From the NCBI GenBank assembly GCA_947379975.1, contig CANCPF010000020.1, forward strand, positions 1 through 37,008: a DNA stretch of 37,008 nucleotides, given 5' to 3'. A program made the position numbers and the translations under genes. Shown in pieces: positions 7,410 to 16,243 of the stretch; position 1 is the first letter of the stretch; every line of letters begins with the position of its first letter. Source of the stretch: Methylophilaceae bacterium (lineage in GTDB: Bacteria; Pseudomonadota; Gammaproteobacteria; Burkholderiales; Methylophilaceae). Under the pieces are notes generated by a model. That model was not told the DNA's origin. It was given only the letters and a program-made list of their open reading frames with translations, and searched no databases.

Positions 7410-7571
7410 TTAGTTAAATTGGTTAAGTAATGAAATTGATTGATTACGGATGCTATGCAAGTTAATAGAGTCAAAGTTGTTACCAGTATTGAGGTAACAA
7501 CGATTAGTCATATAAGCATCAAAGTAGCTATCCGCTAATTGCCCTGCGATTAATTCAAGTTCGTTCATCAT
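7410..7571 (-). CDS. Small protein, 53 aa, first gene of the leftward cluster
   Basis: A 54-codon frame begins MMNELELIAGQLADSYFDAY and ends NQSISLLNQFN. GGAT about 6-9 bp upstream can serve as ribosome site, and the gap to the next leftward gene is 19 bp. A 9-bp inverted repeat, GTTGTTACC/GGTAACAAC (7476-7484 and 7493-7501), falls within the coding region. It is short, so codon usage gives limited support. Function unknown. Confidence 0.5.
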   Translation of the reverse strand: MMNELELIAGQLADSYFDAYMTNRCYLNTGNNFDSINLHSIRNQSISLLNQFN

Positions 7572-7678
7572 TTTTAAATCCTTAGTCATCCAGCGAATTG
7601 CTGTATAGCCATCATATATATTATTAACAATCTATATTATTTCATCATTTATTTCAAAATACATGTTAATATTTAAAT

Positions 7679-8503
7679 GTGTGGATTAAGCAAAAAAAAC
7701 TACCATTTTTCGAGGTGCTAAGTTCCGACTTTGGCGTTACAGGGTTATCTGTTAGGCCTGATTGGCGTTATGAAGTGGTTGTTGATTACTTGAAATTGAG
7801 TCCAAGTTTTTTGGCTCTAAGAAGACAGGAGCTGGCCCATTCAATTTCCCAAGTACTACCAATTGATTACGAACTAGTAAAACAGGTGTTTGATGACTTT
7901 GGTCCCGTGTTCACGATGCGAGAGTATGATTGGTGGCCAACGATTGGTAAGCACTTGTATGGTGTTAAGGCCCCAGACCCTAAAGTTCTAGTAGTTGCAG
8001 AGTTGGATGAATCTAATCAAAAGATTACTGTAAAAAAGACCGCTGCACATAGTTTGGTTGTCCAGATACCACTCTCTATAACTAAATCACAGGCGATTAA
8101 AGAGTTTAAGAAGTTAGTGGATGGGTATACATTTGTTAATGCAGTGCCCAAAGAAGTCACCCCTAAATATCAACTAACCAATAGCAAGTTGACCAAGCAG
8201 ACTTTAATGCTTGGATTAAAGGCCTTGCGTTTATATAAGCAAGAAATGCCTTTGTGGCAGATCGGAAATCAGCTGAGATTAATACCTGGGCAATGTTTTG
8301 ATGAAAGTTTGTTAGATAAGCCCAAAGCCTATTTGTATTCAGATAATAAGGAAGTGTTGAGTATTGCTGCTAGTCGATTAATTAAGACTGCAGCGTTAAT
8401 CGCAGAGAATGCTGCAAGAGGTCGCTTCCCTTCGGATAAGCCATTTAAGGAAGCGATACTAGATCCATTTAAGCGTAAAGCTGGCAGACCTAAGAATATT
8501 TAA
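7679..8503 (+). CDS. Hypothetical protein, 274 aa
   Basis: The frame opens with GTG at 7679 (MWIKQKKLPFFEVL); an in-frame stop lies 12 bp upstream, and no clear Shine-Dalgarno sequence is visible, so the start is uncertain. The protein is soluble, with a long region of mixed structure and a basic tail, DPFKRKAGRPKNI, whose GRP resembles an AT-hook-like DNA contact. It diverges from the leftward cluster across an AT-rich gap (7572-7678) that likely holds promoters for both. I do not recognise a family. Confidence 0.65.
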   Translation: MWIKQKKLPFFEVLSSDFGVTGLSVRPDWRYEVVVDYLKLSPSFLALRRQELAHSISQVLPIDYELVKQVFDDFGPVFTMREYDWWPTIGKHLYGVKAPDPKVLVVAELDESNQKITVKKTAAHSLVVQIPLSITKSQAIKEFKKLVDGYTFVNAVPKEVTPKYQLTNSKLTKQTLMLGLKALRLYKQEMPLWQIGNQLRLIPGQCFDESLLDKPKAYLYSDNKEVLSIAASRLIKTAALIAENAARGRFPSDKPFKEAILDPFKRKAGRPKNI

Positions 8504-8559
8504 ACCAACTCAACTGCGTTGTGCGTGTGTCCTGTAACGCCATCAATCCCAGCCTTATT
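8500..8559 (-). pseudogene. Remnant of a small tyrosine recombinase (internal deletion)
   Basis: Read leftward, the segment gives NKAGIDGVTGHT joined to HNAVELV and a stop. The intact recombinase at 9045-9611 has QAGLDGATSHS and, 46 residues later, RNAVELV. The remnant thus joins the start of the HxxR box directly to the C-terminus, removing the catalytic Arg, His and Tyr. It lies immediately after the rightward gene ending 8503 and indicates that an older copy of the same recombinase gene decayed here. Confidence 0.65.
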
Positions 8560-8641
8560 TAAAACGACTAATATTTGCCTATATTTAAATTAAGGTTCAG
8601 TATTACTCTTAATTAATTAACCTATAATTGTTTGGAGTTTT

Positions 8642-8971
8642 ATGGATTATTCAACAGCACCAATTTGGGATGACTGTCCCCACACTAGCAAAATGGCTAA
8701 ACCAAAAGCAACACACCAGGTCCATAACGCCGACGTAATAGAGGTTAACAATGCAAAATATAGAAGTGCAGTGTTTAGTGGCGTTTTTCTATTAAGCCCC
8801 AATATTGAACTGAAAATAATTGAAGGAAAGCAGCGTGCAGAAGTTGAATGTTGTTGGTTTGGACATAAACTTAAAACTAGAGGCATTCGTATCTTAATTG
8901 ATACGCATCAAGGGAGCGCAACAGTTAAAAGAAACTTTAGTGGATTAGTCGTTTGTAATTTAGAAAAGTAA
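8642..8971 (+). CDS. Hypothetical protein, 109 aa
   Basis: TTGGAG lies about 5 bp before ATG 8642. The product has a hydrophilic N-terminus followed by beta-like strands (KYRSAVFSGVFLLSPNIELKII) and a basic C-terminus (HKLKTRGIRILIDTHQGSATVKRNFSGLVV). It has no signal peptide. It lies between the recombinase remnant and the intact small recombinase, which faces it. Family and function not recognised. Confidence 0.6.
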   Translation: MDYSTAPIWDDCPHTSKMAKPKATHQVHNADVIEVNNAKYRSAVFSGVFLLSPNIELKIIEGKQRAEVECCWFGHKLKTRGIRILIDTHQGSATVKRNFSGLVVCNLEK

Positions 8972-9044
8972 GATCAATATCTAAAATCAGAGGCTTTATT
9001 CTTAGTCGTTAACGACAATCCCATTCCGTTACCTTAAGTAAACC

Positions 9045-9611
9045 TTAAACTAACTCAACTGCATTACGCAGTATGTCTGGACGTGTATCAATATATTTTT
9101 GGGTGGTGCTCATCGCCGAGTGCCCTGCGAGTTGCATCATCACCCTAACTGAAACCCCCTTTTCAGAAAGTTTTGTCAAATATCCTCTGCGACCTGAATG
9201 CGATGTAGCTCCATCTAACCCAGCTTGACGATATAAGCCATTCACAATGTGCGTAAGCGTATTGGAAGTAAAGCCATCAGCACGTAAGGTAGCAAATAAG
9301 GGCTTTTTAAGATCTTTGCATGGCTGAGCTAGTACATAGCTAGCTAATTCAGCTTGCATGCGTTCTGATAACAATACTTCACGGCTTTTACTACCTTTAG
9401 TTTGTTCTGCGCTCAAATAAATCTCAGTACGTATCTTTTGGTCGGTAGTGAGCACATCGCAATAGCGTAGTGCAGCGACTTCACCAATTCGCATTCCAGC
9501 CCAATGTGTGAGTAGTAGAATAGTTTTATTGCGTTTAGCGAATTTAGTTTGATTGGTGTAATCCAGTACACGTTGTAATTCACGATCTGATATTGTTTTT
9601 GCTTGTGACAT
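9045..9611 (-). CDS. Small tyrosine recombinase, catalytic domain only
   Basis: At 188 residues this is about half the length of a normal integrase and lacks the N-terminal DNA-binding domains. The catalytic set is complete: R41 in GMRIGE, K72 in TKGSKSR, H138-x-x-R141 in SHSGRR, H164 in LAGHSA, and Y173 in TQKYID. The start at 9611 (MSQAKT) is chosen because AAGGAG lies 6 bp upstream; an earlier in-frame ATG at 9632 lacks this. Such short recombinases are frequent in mobile elements and may resolve multimers, invert DNA or control a promoter. The decayed relative at 8500-8559 lies in the same orientation 0.5 kb away. Confidence 0.88.
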   Translation of the reverse strand: MSQAKTISDRELQRVLDYTNQTKFAKRNKTILLLTHWAGMRIGEVAALRYCDVLTTDQKIRTEIYLSAEQTKGSKSREVLLSERMQAELASYVLAQPCKDLKKPLFATLRADGFTSNTLTHIVNGLYRQAGLDGATSHSGRRGYLTKLSEKGVSVRVMMQLAGHSAMSTTQKYIDTRPDILRNAVELV

Positions 9612-9632
9612 TTTGTTCTCCTTTTTGAACAC

Positions 9633-10649
9633 ATTTTGTTATTAGTATTTTGTTTTCAGTTGAAAGAAATTCCTATCTATTTTGTAAATATTGAAACCAA
9701 ATAACTATCAATGACTTAGCTGTGGTTCGGCCTCTTTGAACACAAAATAGTACAAATGTGTTGAGACGTTTAATAGGGTTTATGGATGTACTAATACCAA
9801 ATGTTTCATTACTAGTATTTAGTGAGGAGTTGGCTTTACTTTGATTATTTCAGGTGACTTCACTTAAATCTGAAATCGATCTATTTGAGCATTACCTGAG
9901 ATTAATATTGGTTTGATGGGAAGTGATTGCATACACATAGTATTAAAGCGAACACGTTCGCTTGTTCTTCGCTTGCGCTCATCACATTTTTTCTTTATGT
10001 GATTGTTATTTAAAACTTCATAGCTCTTCATAATTGGATAGATGAATTATTGATGTGTTTTTCTGTTTTTCCCATTTAGTAGGAAGAATAAGCCACGCCC
10101 TTTTACAGGGCATGGTCTTGAGTACACCTTTTAGTGAGGTATCCAAACAACTGATATACACACAACTTGAATTAACAAGTAAGGCAGGTTTTGCGGTCTC
10201 CTTTTACGTGCTCGTCTTACGCAACATATCTATCGCCTATATCAGAAGCTTGTTTAGATATGTTTGTGGGCTAAATGTGGCGTTCCCACTCACTTTCAGC
10301 TTATCCATTCGCGATAAGCCTACATTACGTATTACTACGCAACTAACCATATACAACATTACAAACGTTACAGCACAGTGGTGCGTCGTTTAAGGCATCC
10401 ATAAAGGGTAGTGTAATGAAGATGAGTAGTAAGTGACTCAATTTGCTTACCGTCACGCATTTAAGAACGGATTTCGCAGCACTATGATAATCGGCGTGCC
10501 AACCTTAACCTTACTTGTACACTTATTTATACTTGAACAGTAACAACCAAGATTAAATGTGGTTCTTGTTCAAGATTGGCCAAAAGAGGTTGTCCAGACC
10601 CTAGATCAGATCATATTGTTGTGTTGCCTTAACTAAATGGAGATAAATC
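9633..10649. other. Kilobase with no convincing gene, rich in inverted repeats
   Basis: No convincing gene is visible; one 112-codon open frame (10055-10393) lacks a ribosome site and protein-like composition. Hairpin-forming repeats include GCGAAC/GTTCGC (9957-9970), ATCACAT/ATGTGAT (9981-10003), CCACGCCC/GGGCATGG near 10095-10115 (one mismatch), and GCTTATC/GATAAGC (10299-10319). This could be an origin of transfer or replication, or long leaders, but no nick site or iteron set is recognised. Confidence 0.35.
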
Positions 10650-11093
10650 ATGGCAACACTTAATACGCTTAAACTCACTGATGCAAAGAAACCAAAAGCA
10701 CTAGCACCGATTGTGCATCGTAGGAATAAGTTGATTGATAAACTATGGGAGCAGTTACAGCTAGCACGTGCTAAGCAAGCAGGTAATGAATATGCACCCT
10801 TAAAAGATAAACGCATGAAGGATGTAGATGGTATTACCAGATCCATCCAAGTACCTAAACGCATTAAGCCTTGGTGGTTCATAGCAGACAATGGCAAGCT
10901 TTGCCTATCGATATACTATGGCGCTAAAACATTAGAGCTTGCTAAAGGAAAGTCTGCAGCTGAAGTGTCCAACATGGATGAAGTAATTGATGTACTGGAA
11001 TTGCTCAAAGTTGAAACGGCTGCAGGTACATTTGATGCGGCGATTGAAACAGCCAGTGGGGCTCTGCGCAGTAACTTTAAACAAACAGTTTAA
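10650..11093 (+). CDS. DUF6641-like protein, 147 aa
   Basis: GGAG lies about 9 bp before ATG 10650. The N-terminus MATLNTLKLTDAKKPKALAP, followed by VHRRNKLIDKLWEQLQLA and PKRIKPWWFIADNGKLCLSI, resembles from memory the DUF6641 family found in integrated elements and plasmids. The WW-F-DNGK-CLSI-YGAK-LELAKGK pattern is the strongest part. The protein is cytosolic with no catalytic motif. A 13-bp perfect palindrome follows its stop by 25 bp. Function unknown. Confidence 0.75.
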   Translation: MATLNTLKLTDAKKPKALAPIVHRRNKLIDKLWEQLQLARAKQAGNEYAPLKDKRMKDVDGITRSIQVPKRIKPWWFIADNGKLCLSIYYGAKTLELAKGKSAAEVSNMDEVIDVLELLKVETAAGTFDAAIETASGALRSNFKQTV

Positions 11094-11117
11094 TCTTGTG
11101 GGGCTAGTGTGAAATCA

Positions 11118-11144
11118 ACAAGCGTTACTTTAAGTAACGCTTGT
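11118..11144. repeat. Perfect palindrome with GTTAC-N5-GTAAC core (copy 2)
   Basis: ACAAGCGTTACTT, T, AAGTAACGCTTGT: 13+1+13 bp perfect inverted repeat, 25 bp after the stop of the gene at 10650. There is no T-run after it, so it is a poor terminator. Its right flank resembles the copy at 22363 (GTAACGCTTGT against GTAACACTTGT), suggesting common descent. Confidence 0.7.
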
Positions 11145-11379
11145 CCCACCTAACGTATTAAGAACTATTCTTGTTATGCCTGTCATCCCCACGAAGACAT
11201 TTTTAAAAATCTACCAAAAAATCGCCAAAAAACCACCAAAACCGCTTCAAAACTGAGAATTCAATAATAAATTTAGTTGGGGTGCACAATCACCAGAGGC
11301 CGAGATCTCCACACCCTTTGAAAATTGCGCGGTAAATTTTTAGCTAAGTGTATATGACCCCTTGGACATAAATACTCGT

Positions 11380-11556
11380 ATGCGCTTCTATGAATTCATG
11401 ACTCCACGTATTAAACCTCAAAAGCCACTCAATGCAGAACAGGCAAGACTAAGAAATCTCAAATATCAAATAAAAAGAAGTAAAGATGCATTGAAGGCTG
11501 AAAAAGCTAGGCAGAAGATCAAAGCAGGGCAACAGTCACTATCAAATATTATTTAA
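11380..11556 (+). CDS. Small basic protein, 58 aa
   Basis: The frame MRFYEFMTPRIKPQKPLNAE continues into a charged helix ending RSKDALKAEKARQKIKAGQQ. This resembles short phage or element proteins with an EQAR...LKAEKARQKI helix, a memory match without a family name. An in-frame TTG at 11362 would add six residues; the ATG fits the MR-YEF beginning better. No strong ribosome site. The 3' end overlaps the convergent gene at 11549 by 8 bp. Confidence 0.45.
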   Translation: MRFYEFMTPRIKPQKPLNAEQARLRNLKYQIKRSKDALKAEKARQKIKAGQQSLSNII

Positions 11557-11974
11557 AAGCATTATGGTAGATAAGTGTTGCTGTACCTGCTAATTTCTCT
11601 AGTTCGTTAACTATATCAGCAAAATCATTATCATTTAAATTGGCAGCTAAAAACATAACGGGCTTGTTGCTTTGTATAGGAGTTATATCGAACAGATATC
11701 CATCTGGATCTTGAATTACAGAATGAGCAAAAAACTCGATATGCTCTAATTTTGATTCACTTTTTTCAAATATCCAACCATATATAATCTTATGGCTAGA
11801 ATTTGATTTTAAAAAACCACGAGTGTTTTCATGACAATTTCTAGCTAGACTTAATTGCCCATCTATCTCTACCTGCTTAAATGTTAAGCTCCCAGATTCG
11901 TTTATTCGACTAAACAAATAAGAAGAATACTTTCTTAAAGCATCTAATGTTAATTCATTAGGCAGCGAGTACAT
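11549..11974 (-). CDS. Hypothetical protein, 141 aa, last gene of the kinase operon
   Basis: The product is soluble and contains SLARNCHENTRGFLKSN, SHKIIYGWIFEKSE and HIEFFAHSVIQDPDGYLFDITPIQSNKPVMF. The Cys-His-Glu-Asn, then His-Ser and Asp-x-Thr-Pro order resembles the layout of papain/transglutaminase-like small proteins of mobile elements (catalytic Cys then His then Asp), but this is only a visual impression. It begins 18 bp after the upstream gene and is probably co-transcribed with it. No signal peptide. Confidence 0.6.
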   Translation of the reverse strand: MYSLPNELTLDALRKYSSYLFSRINESGSLTFKQVEIDGQLSLARNCHENTRGFLKSNSSHKIIYGWIFEKSESKLEHIEFFAHSVIQDPDGYLFDITPIQSNKPVMFLAANLNDNDFADIVNELEKLAGTATLIYHNAFK

Positions 11975-11992
11975 ATGTATAAAAACATTTAC

Positions 11993-13198
11993 CTAATTGG
12001 AATAAATTTTTATTACTTGAACGGATTGCTCCAAATGGCCGCACCATTTTTTAATGCGTTTGTCCTTACTTTTCATCCCCTCATTTGCAAAGACTAATGC
12101 CGTATCAATCTGATTTATGTTTCGATAATAATCGCCAAGTAAACATGATGATCTTGCATCTCCATTTTTTGATTTGGCTTTTAAGTAATCTAGAAATTCA
12201 GATTGACTTGCGGGCATTCTGTTTTTTTCAGACATCCATTCTTTATATGGTAGCGCATCGAACCTTCCGTTCTGCTCAGTCCAATAATCGTAGATCATTA
12301 AAAATCTTTCTGCGTCATCAGAAGTTTTGGCAGTGAATTCAAATTGTCCCGGATAAAAAAAACTGTAGAAAATTAGATTGTACATACCAAACCCACTCCC
12401 GTAGTTGATCGCTTTATTAAATTGCTCGGTGGCTCTCTTAAGATCAACCTGAGTGCCAATTCCTCTCTCGTAAAAGAGGCCAAGATTATTTATAGCGTTT
12501 GGCACTGACTTATCATCGCTGGCATACTCGAATAATTGTTTAGCAGTCGTCCTTTTAGCTATTTCTGGACTACTAAGCCCAATATATGCATAGTTAACTT
12601 TACATGCCCAGCCACCATCCTGAATACATTTTTCAAATAATTCGATACCTTTATTAGGATTAAAGAACGCGGAATTTGGTTCTAGCAACTTAGAGGCATA
12701 AAATCCAGTAGATTTAGGACGATCGAAAACCTTAGAGCAATATTCTCTTTCTTTACTTTCATTTTTTAAAACACTCTCTTTACCACCATAAATATCGCAA
12801 AATTTATATTCAATAAATTGCTTGTCATCTTCGTTAGCTTTTTTATAAATACCAACGAGTTTTTCAACCCAAAATTTGGCTTTTTGCTCGTCAATGCTAA
12901 CTCCATTAACCCCTTGACTATACTTAATTATAAGAAGAGCATTTGCTCTGATGTCTCCTTTTTTTGCCAAATCTGATAACAAAGGGAGTGCATCTGGCCC
13001 TCTATAGGAATTGATTAGAATATTAGCGAGATCGAGTTTATCTTCATTATCTATTTTTTTAGAAATAGGCTCATGATTTGCTATTATGTAATCCATACCC
13101 TTTTCATCAAAAATATCTTTTAATTTTAATGTGGTTGCGCCAGCATAAAATGGGGCGATAACTACTAAAACGATAATAAGCTTGAATAAGTTTTTCAT
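11993..13198 (-). CDS. Exported Sel1-repeat protein, 401 aa
   Basis: An N-terminal signal peptide (MKNLFKLIIVLVVIAPFYAGA) suggests periplasmic location. Helical repeats of Sel1/TPR type follow, clearest in AINNLGLFYERGIGTQVDLKRATEQF, with others around ARSSCLLGDYYRNINQIDTALVFA. Such repeats bind partner proteins. The kinase immediately upstream (19-bp gap) has the same type of repeat in its extracytoplasmic part, so the two may interact on the periplasmic side. The gene is AT-rich like the rest of the operon. Function beyond binding is not deducible. Confidence 0.75.
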   Translation of the reverse strand: MKNLFKLIIVLVVIAPFYAGATTLKLKDIFDEKGMDYIIANHEPISKKIDNEDKLDLANILINSYRGPDALPLLSDLAKKGDIRANALLIIKYSQGVNGVSIDEQKAKFWVEKLVGIYKKANEDDKQFIEYKFCDIYGGKESVLKNESKEREYCSKVFDRPKSTGFYASKLLEPNSAFFNPNKGIELFEKCIQDGGWACKVNYAYIGLSSPEIAKRTTAKQLFEYASDDKSVPNAINNLGLFYERGIGTQVDLKRATEQFNKAINYGSGFGMYNLIFYSFFYPGQFEFTAKTSDDAERFLMIYDYWTEQNGRFDALPYKEWMSEKNRMPASQSEFLDYLKAKSKNGDARSSCLLGDYYRNINQIDTALVFANEGMKSKDKRIKKWCGHLEQSVQVIKIYSN

Positions 13199-13217
13199 TC
13201 AATTTTCCAGTTAATTG

Positions 13218-15239
13218 TTATTTTGCTTCTAGCTGCTTGATCTGCGTATTTATACATTTATTATATGCAGCAGGCCCATTAATAAATTTATCTTCTGAAC
13301 AATTGATTTCAACCCTCTTTTTCTGTTCTTCAGTGAGTGAATCTAAAGCCAAATTGCTCGTTTGCTGATTTAACTTCTTAAGATGATTGAGCATGCATTG
13401 ATCATATGAGTTTTTACCGGCAAATGTAGACTGTGTACAAGCTGAAGTAATGGAGTCAAACTCGCCTTTATTTAGCGTTGATAGCTGTGATTTTATAAAG
13501 TCGTCTTTACCTGCTTTTGGATTCGTAATAATTGCTGATTTTTTATTTTTGCTTATAGCTTTACTATCTGAGCCTTTAGAATCTAATTCCCGTTCAAGAA
13601 GAGTTATTTGATCTCTATATTCTTCGGCGTAATTTATCCAAAGACTTTCATTAAGCTGTTTTTTTGCCGCTTCAATATACTCTCTGGCTTTAAGATAATT
13701 GTTTGTTTTTAAGTATATTCTTGCTAAGGCAGTCTCAGTCTGAGCACTGTGGTGGTGATTCATTAGAGCCTTTTCATACCATCCTATTGCCTCAAATACA
13801 TTTTTATCTACACCCCAGCCTCTTTCATAAAGCATCCCAATATTGCTAGCGCCCTCCATGTGCCCAAGGTTATATCCATTTAAATTTAATTCATATGCTT
13901 TCTTATAATCATGAAAGCTATTGTTAGGATCCATTAGGCGCCACCCTTCATTCACCACTTGTCTTGCGGTAGCAGAAGGGGCATCAGGATCTATAGCAAT
14001 CAGAGTGCTTGGTGAGTATTCGGTAGGGGCTTTTGGTTTATCAAAGATAGGGATTAATATTATTAGAAAGGCAGCGAATAAAAACATAAGCAACACGATT
14101 TTGAAATCCTTACGTGGTTTAGTACTTGGTGTTACTATATTTTTCGTAAGGAGGGGTATGATTGTTTTATTCGAATTTGGTTTAAAATCTTTCAAGCTTT
14201 GCAGATAGCAAGTAGGACACTCTTTACCTTTGAATCTCATGTGAGCAATGTTTAAAGGCTCTTTATCACATCTAACTAATGACTTTTCTACCAAAAGCTT
14301 TTCAAGATGATTTGCCCATTTTTCTGCCGAAGGCCTTTCATCAAGCTTTCCTATAAATGCTCTATCAAATAGCTCTCTGGTTTTGTTATCCCATAAAAAA
14401 TGGATACTTTGAGGTCTTGGTTTGATGCTCAGGTTCGGCTGAATAGCATGCGGATATAGCCCTGCCGCAGCTTTTTCATCATTAGTCGCAATCCCTTCAT
14501 CGTCTACAAGGATGCCTTGAAACGGATGAGTGCCATTATTTAAAAGCTGAAACAATATTACAGCTAAGGCATATCTATCCTGATTCTCACCTAAATCTTT
14601 TGGTGATATCTTTCCTCTAAAAGCCTCTGGAGAAATGTAATCTGTAGAAATTAATTCCGCTGGGAATCGACTACTTTCATTGGACTTCTTGTCAGCTACT
14701 GAAAAGCCATCGCAATCCACCAATGAAACAATATGTGTTTGCCTGAATACTCTTATGTTCTGTGGCTTAAGGTCAATGAAGTAATGCTTGTTTTTATGTA
14801 GGGCAGCTACAATTAATGAGAGATTTTTTGCAATTTCTAACTTGTATGAGAATGCCACCTCATCTGGAGCATTTAGTTTTTTGAATAAAACTTGATCATA
14901 AAAATAATCTAAAGAAAAAGAGTCATGAAGGTCGACAAGTGGCATTAAATAACCAGCCGTCACTCCATGCTCATCTTTTAGGGTAGCAAAAGGCCAGGCT
15001 ATTTGTGGGTATGTCACTCCAGCAAAACTAATATGAATATCATCAGGTTTATTAGACAACATTGCCCTGATTTTGGGCTCATCTACCTTCTTATTGGCAT
15101 GATAGACCTTTGCCGCTACCACCTCAGATTCAAACTCTACTTTGTAAATGACAGCGGTAGCGCCTTTGCCTAGTTGATTGGTTGGGCTTATATCTACTGC
15201 GACTTTATGATTGCTTGTGTCATGAACGAAGTATCTCAA
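13218..15239 (-). CDS. Membrane-anchored Ser/Thr protein kinase with Sel1 repeats (TerY-P triad kinase)
   Basis: The kinase domain occupies about residues 15-330: glycine loop LGKGATAV (23-30), lysine K44 in VAAKVY, catalytic D156 and N161 in YFIDLKPQN, metal-binding VDCDGF (175-179), and an APE-like SPE at 203-205. The HRD motif is altered to FID. A CPTC pair (341-344) hints at a metal site, then one membrane helix (about 381-399), then Sel1 repeats (GASNIGMLYERGWGVDKN) and a tail with two Cys-containing repeats (SYDQCMLNHLKKL, AAYNKCINTQIKQL). The start is TTG, overlapping the PP2C stop by 4 bp (TTGA), implying translational coupling. The kinase, PP2C and VWA trio is known from TerY-P modules. 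Confidence 0.88.
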   Translation of the reverse strand: MRYFVHDTSNHKVAVDISPTNQLGKGATAVIYKVEFESEVVAAKVYHANKKVDEPKIRAMLSNKPDDIHISFAGVTYPQIAWPFATLKDEHGVTAGYLMPLVDLHDSFSLDYFYDQVLFKKLNAPDEVAFSYKLEIAKNLSLIVAALHKNKHYFIDLKPQNIRVFRQTHIVSLVDCDGFSVADKKSNESSRFPAELISTDYISPEAFRGKISPKDLGENQDRYALAVILFQLLNNGTHPFQGILVDDEGIATNDEKAAAGLYPHAIQPNLSIKPRPQSIHFLWDNKTRELFDRAFIGKLDERPSAEKWANHLEKLLVEKSLVRCDKEPLNIAHMRFKGKECPTCYLQSLKDFKPNSNKTIIPLLTKNIVTPSTKPRKDFKIVLLMFLFAAFLIILIPIFDKPKAPTEYSPSTLIAIDPDAPSATARQVVNEGWRLMDPNNSFHDYKKAYELNLNGYNLGHMEGASNIGMLYERGWGVDKNVFEAIGWYEKALMNHHHSAQTETALARIYLKTNNYLKAREYIEAAKKQLNESLWINYAEEYRDQITLLERELDSKGSDSKAISKNKKSAIITNPKAGKDDFIKSQLSTLNKGEFDSITSACTQSTFAGKNSYDQCMLNHLKKLNQQTSNLALDSLTEEQKKRVEINCSEDKFINGPAAYNKCINTQIKQLEAK

Positions 15240-16243
15240 TTAAAAAATCCCTTGAAGGATAAGTAGCTTAATCTAATAAGATAAAAAACGATCACACCTA
15301 AAGTAATGAAAAATGTGTACTTGGCGAAGTGCCCTAACAGATAAGCCCATTTAGTCTCTGCCACGATTGAGTGCTTACCTTGAGTCACATCAGCTTTTAG
15401 GTATTTCTTATCAGTATTAACATGTTCAATCTTTTTAGGTTCTTTAACGATTGATTTGTCTTCAGATTCGTCAATGTGAACTCCTCTTCTAAAAGCCAAA
15501 CAAATTGTTTTATCATCGCCTGTTAATTTATCTGCCTGAATGTCAGCTAAGATTGATTTGAGTTTGTCATTTCTTCCAGTCTGACTCTTCTCTTTCTCGA
15601 TCATATTAAATAGAGGAACGACGAAACCCCATTTAGGCTCACTATCGTTAACCATCGATAGTGAAGTACCTCCGTCAGTACCAAGCATTATCCAGTCTAC
15701 TGAGTTGATTGGAATGATTCTTAAACGCTTAATCCAGTCAGCTTCAGTAATAAAGTATGTTTCATTTGAATATTCGCCATTTTCTGGTAAGGAAGAGAAG
15801 TAATCTGCTTTTATATTGGTAGAAATAGACTTACCACCAAAAGCAGCGCCATCTCCAATATGAATTAGAAAACCCCCAGTTTCACCAATCAGACAAGCTA
15901 ACAAAGTACAGTGATAATTCCTTAGGTTGTCGCTTTTAGCTATTGTTCTTAGCTCATAACGAGCCTTTAGAATAGATTCGACTACATAGTCATTTATCCA
16001 AGCCCCTGGCTCTCTTTTTTCCAATTCTTCACTGAGTGAAATCAGTGATTTTGAGAAAAATTCCGTTACAAAACTCGAGCTGATTTGAGAGTGCTTGGCA
16101 GAGCCTGCTCCATCACTGACTACAATAGCAAGCCACTTCCCATCTGCACTTTCTGATACGAAGCTTGAGTCCTGACAAGGCAAACCAGTTTTAACATGGT
16201 TCTGCCCAGTAACAGATGAATATGAATAAACCCAATTCGTCAT
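15236..16243 (-). CDS. PP2C-family Ser/Thr phosphatase with C-terminal membrane anchor
   Basis: The 335-residue protein shows PP2C metal-binding motifs: CQDSS (23-27), VVSDGAGSAKHS (D44), FLIHIGDGA around residue 147, and LGTDGGTS. Near the C-terminus a hydrophobic helix (YTFFITLGVIVFYLIRLSYL) anchors it in the membrane with the catalytic part in the cytoplasm. It would oppose the kinase encoded next. The start codon follows the VWA stop with no gap (TAAATG), and the end overlaps the kinase start, so the three form one translational unit. Confidence 0.9.
   Translation of the reverse strand: MTNWVYSYSSVTGQNHVKTGLPCQDSSFVSESADGKWLAIVVSDGAGSAKHSQISSSFVTEFFSKSLISLSEELEKREPGAWINDYVVESILKARYELRTIAKSDNLRNYHCTLLACLIGETGGFLIHIGDGAAFGGKSISTNIKADYFSSLPENGEYSNETYFITEADWIKRLRIIPINSVDWIMLGTDGGTSLSMVNDSEPKWGFVVPLFNMIEKEKSQTGRNDKLKSILADIQADKLTGDDKTICLAFRRGVHIDESEDKSIVKEPKKIEHVNTDKKYLKADVTQGKHSIVAETKWAYLLGHFAKYTFFITLGVIVFYLIRLSYLSFKGFFN

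Noticed and set aside
10055..10393. 112-codon plus-strand frame
   Set aside because: Composition is unlike a protein, no ribosome site is present, and it runs through several inverted repeats.
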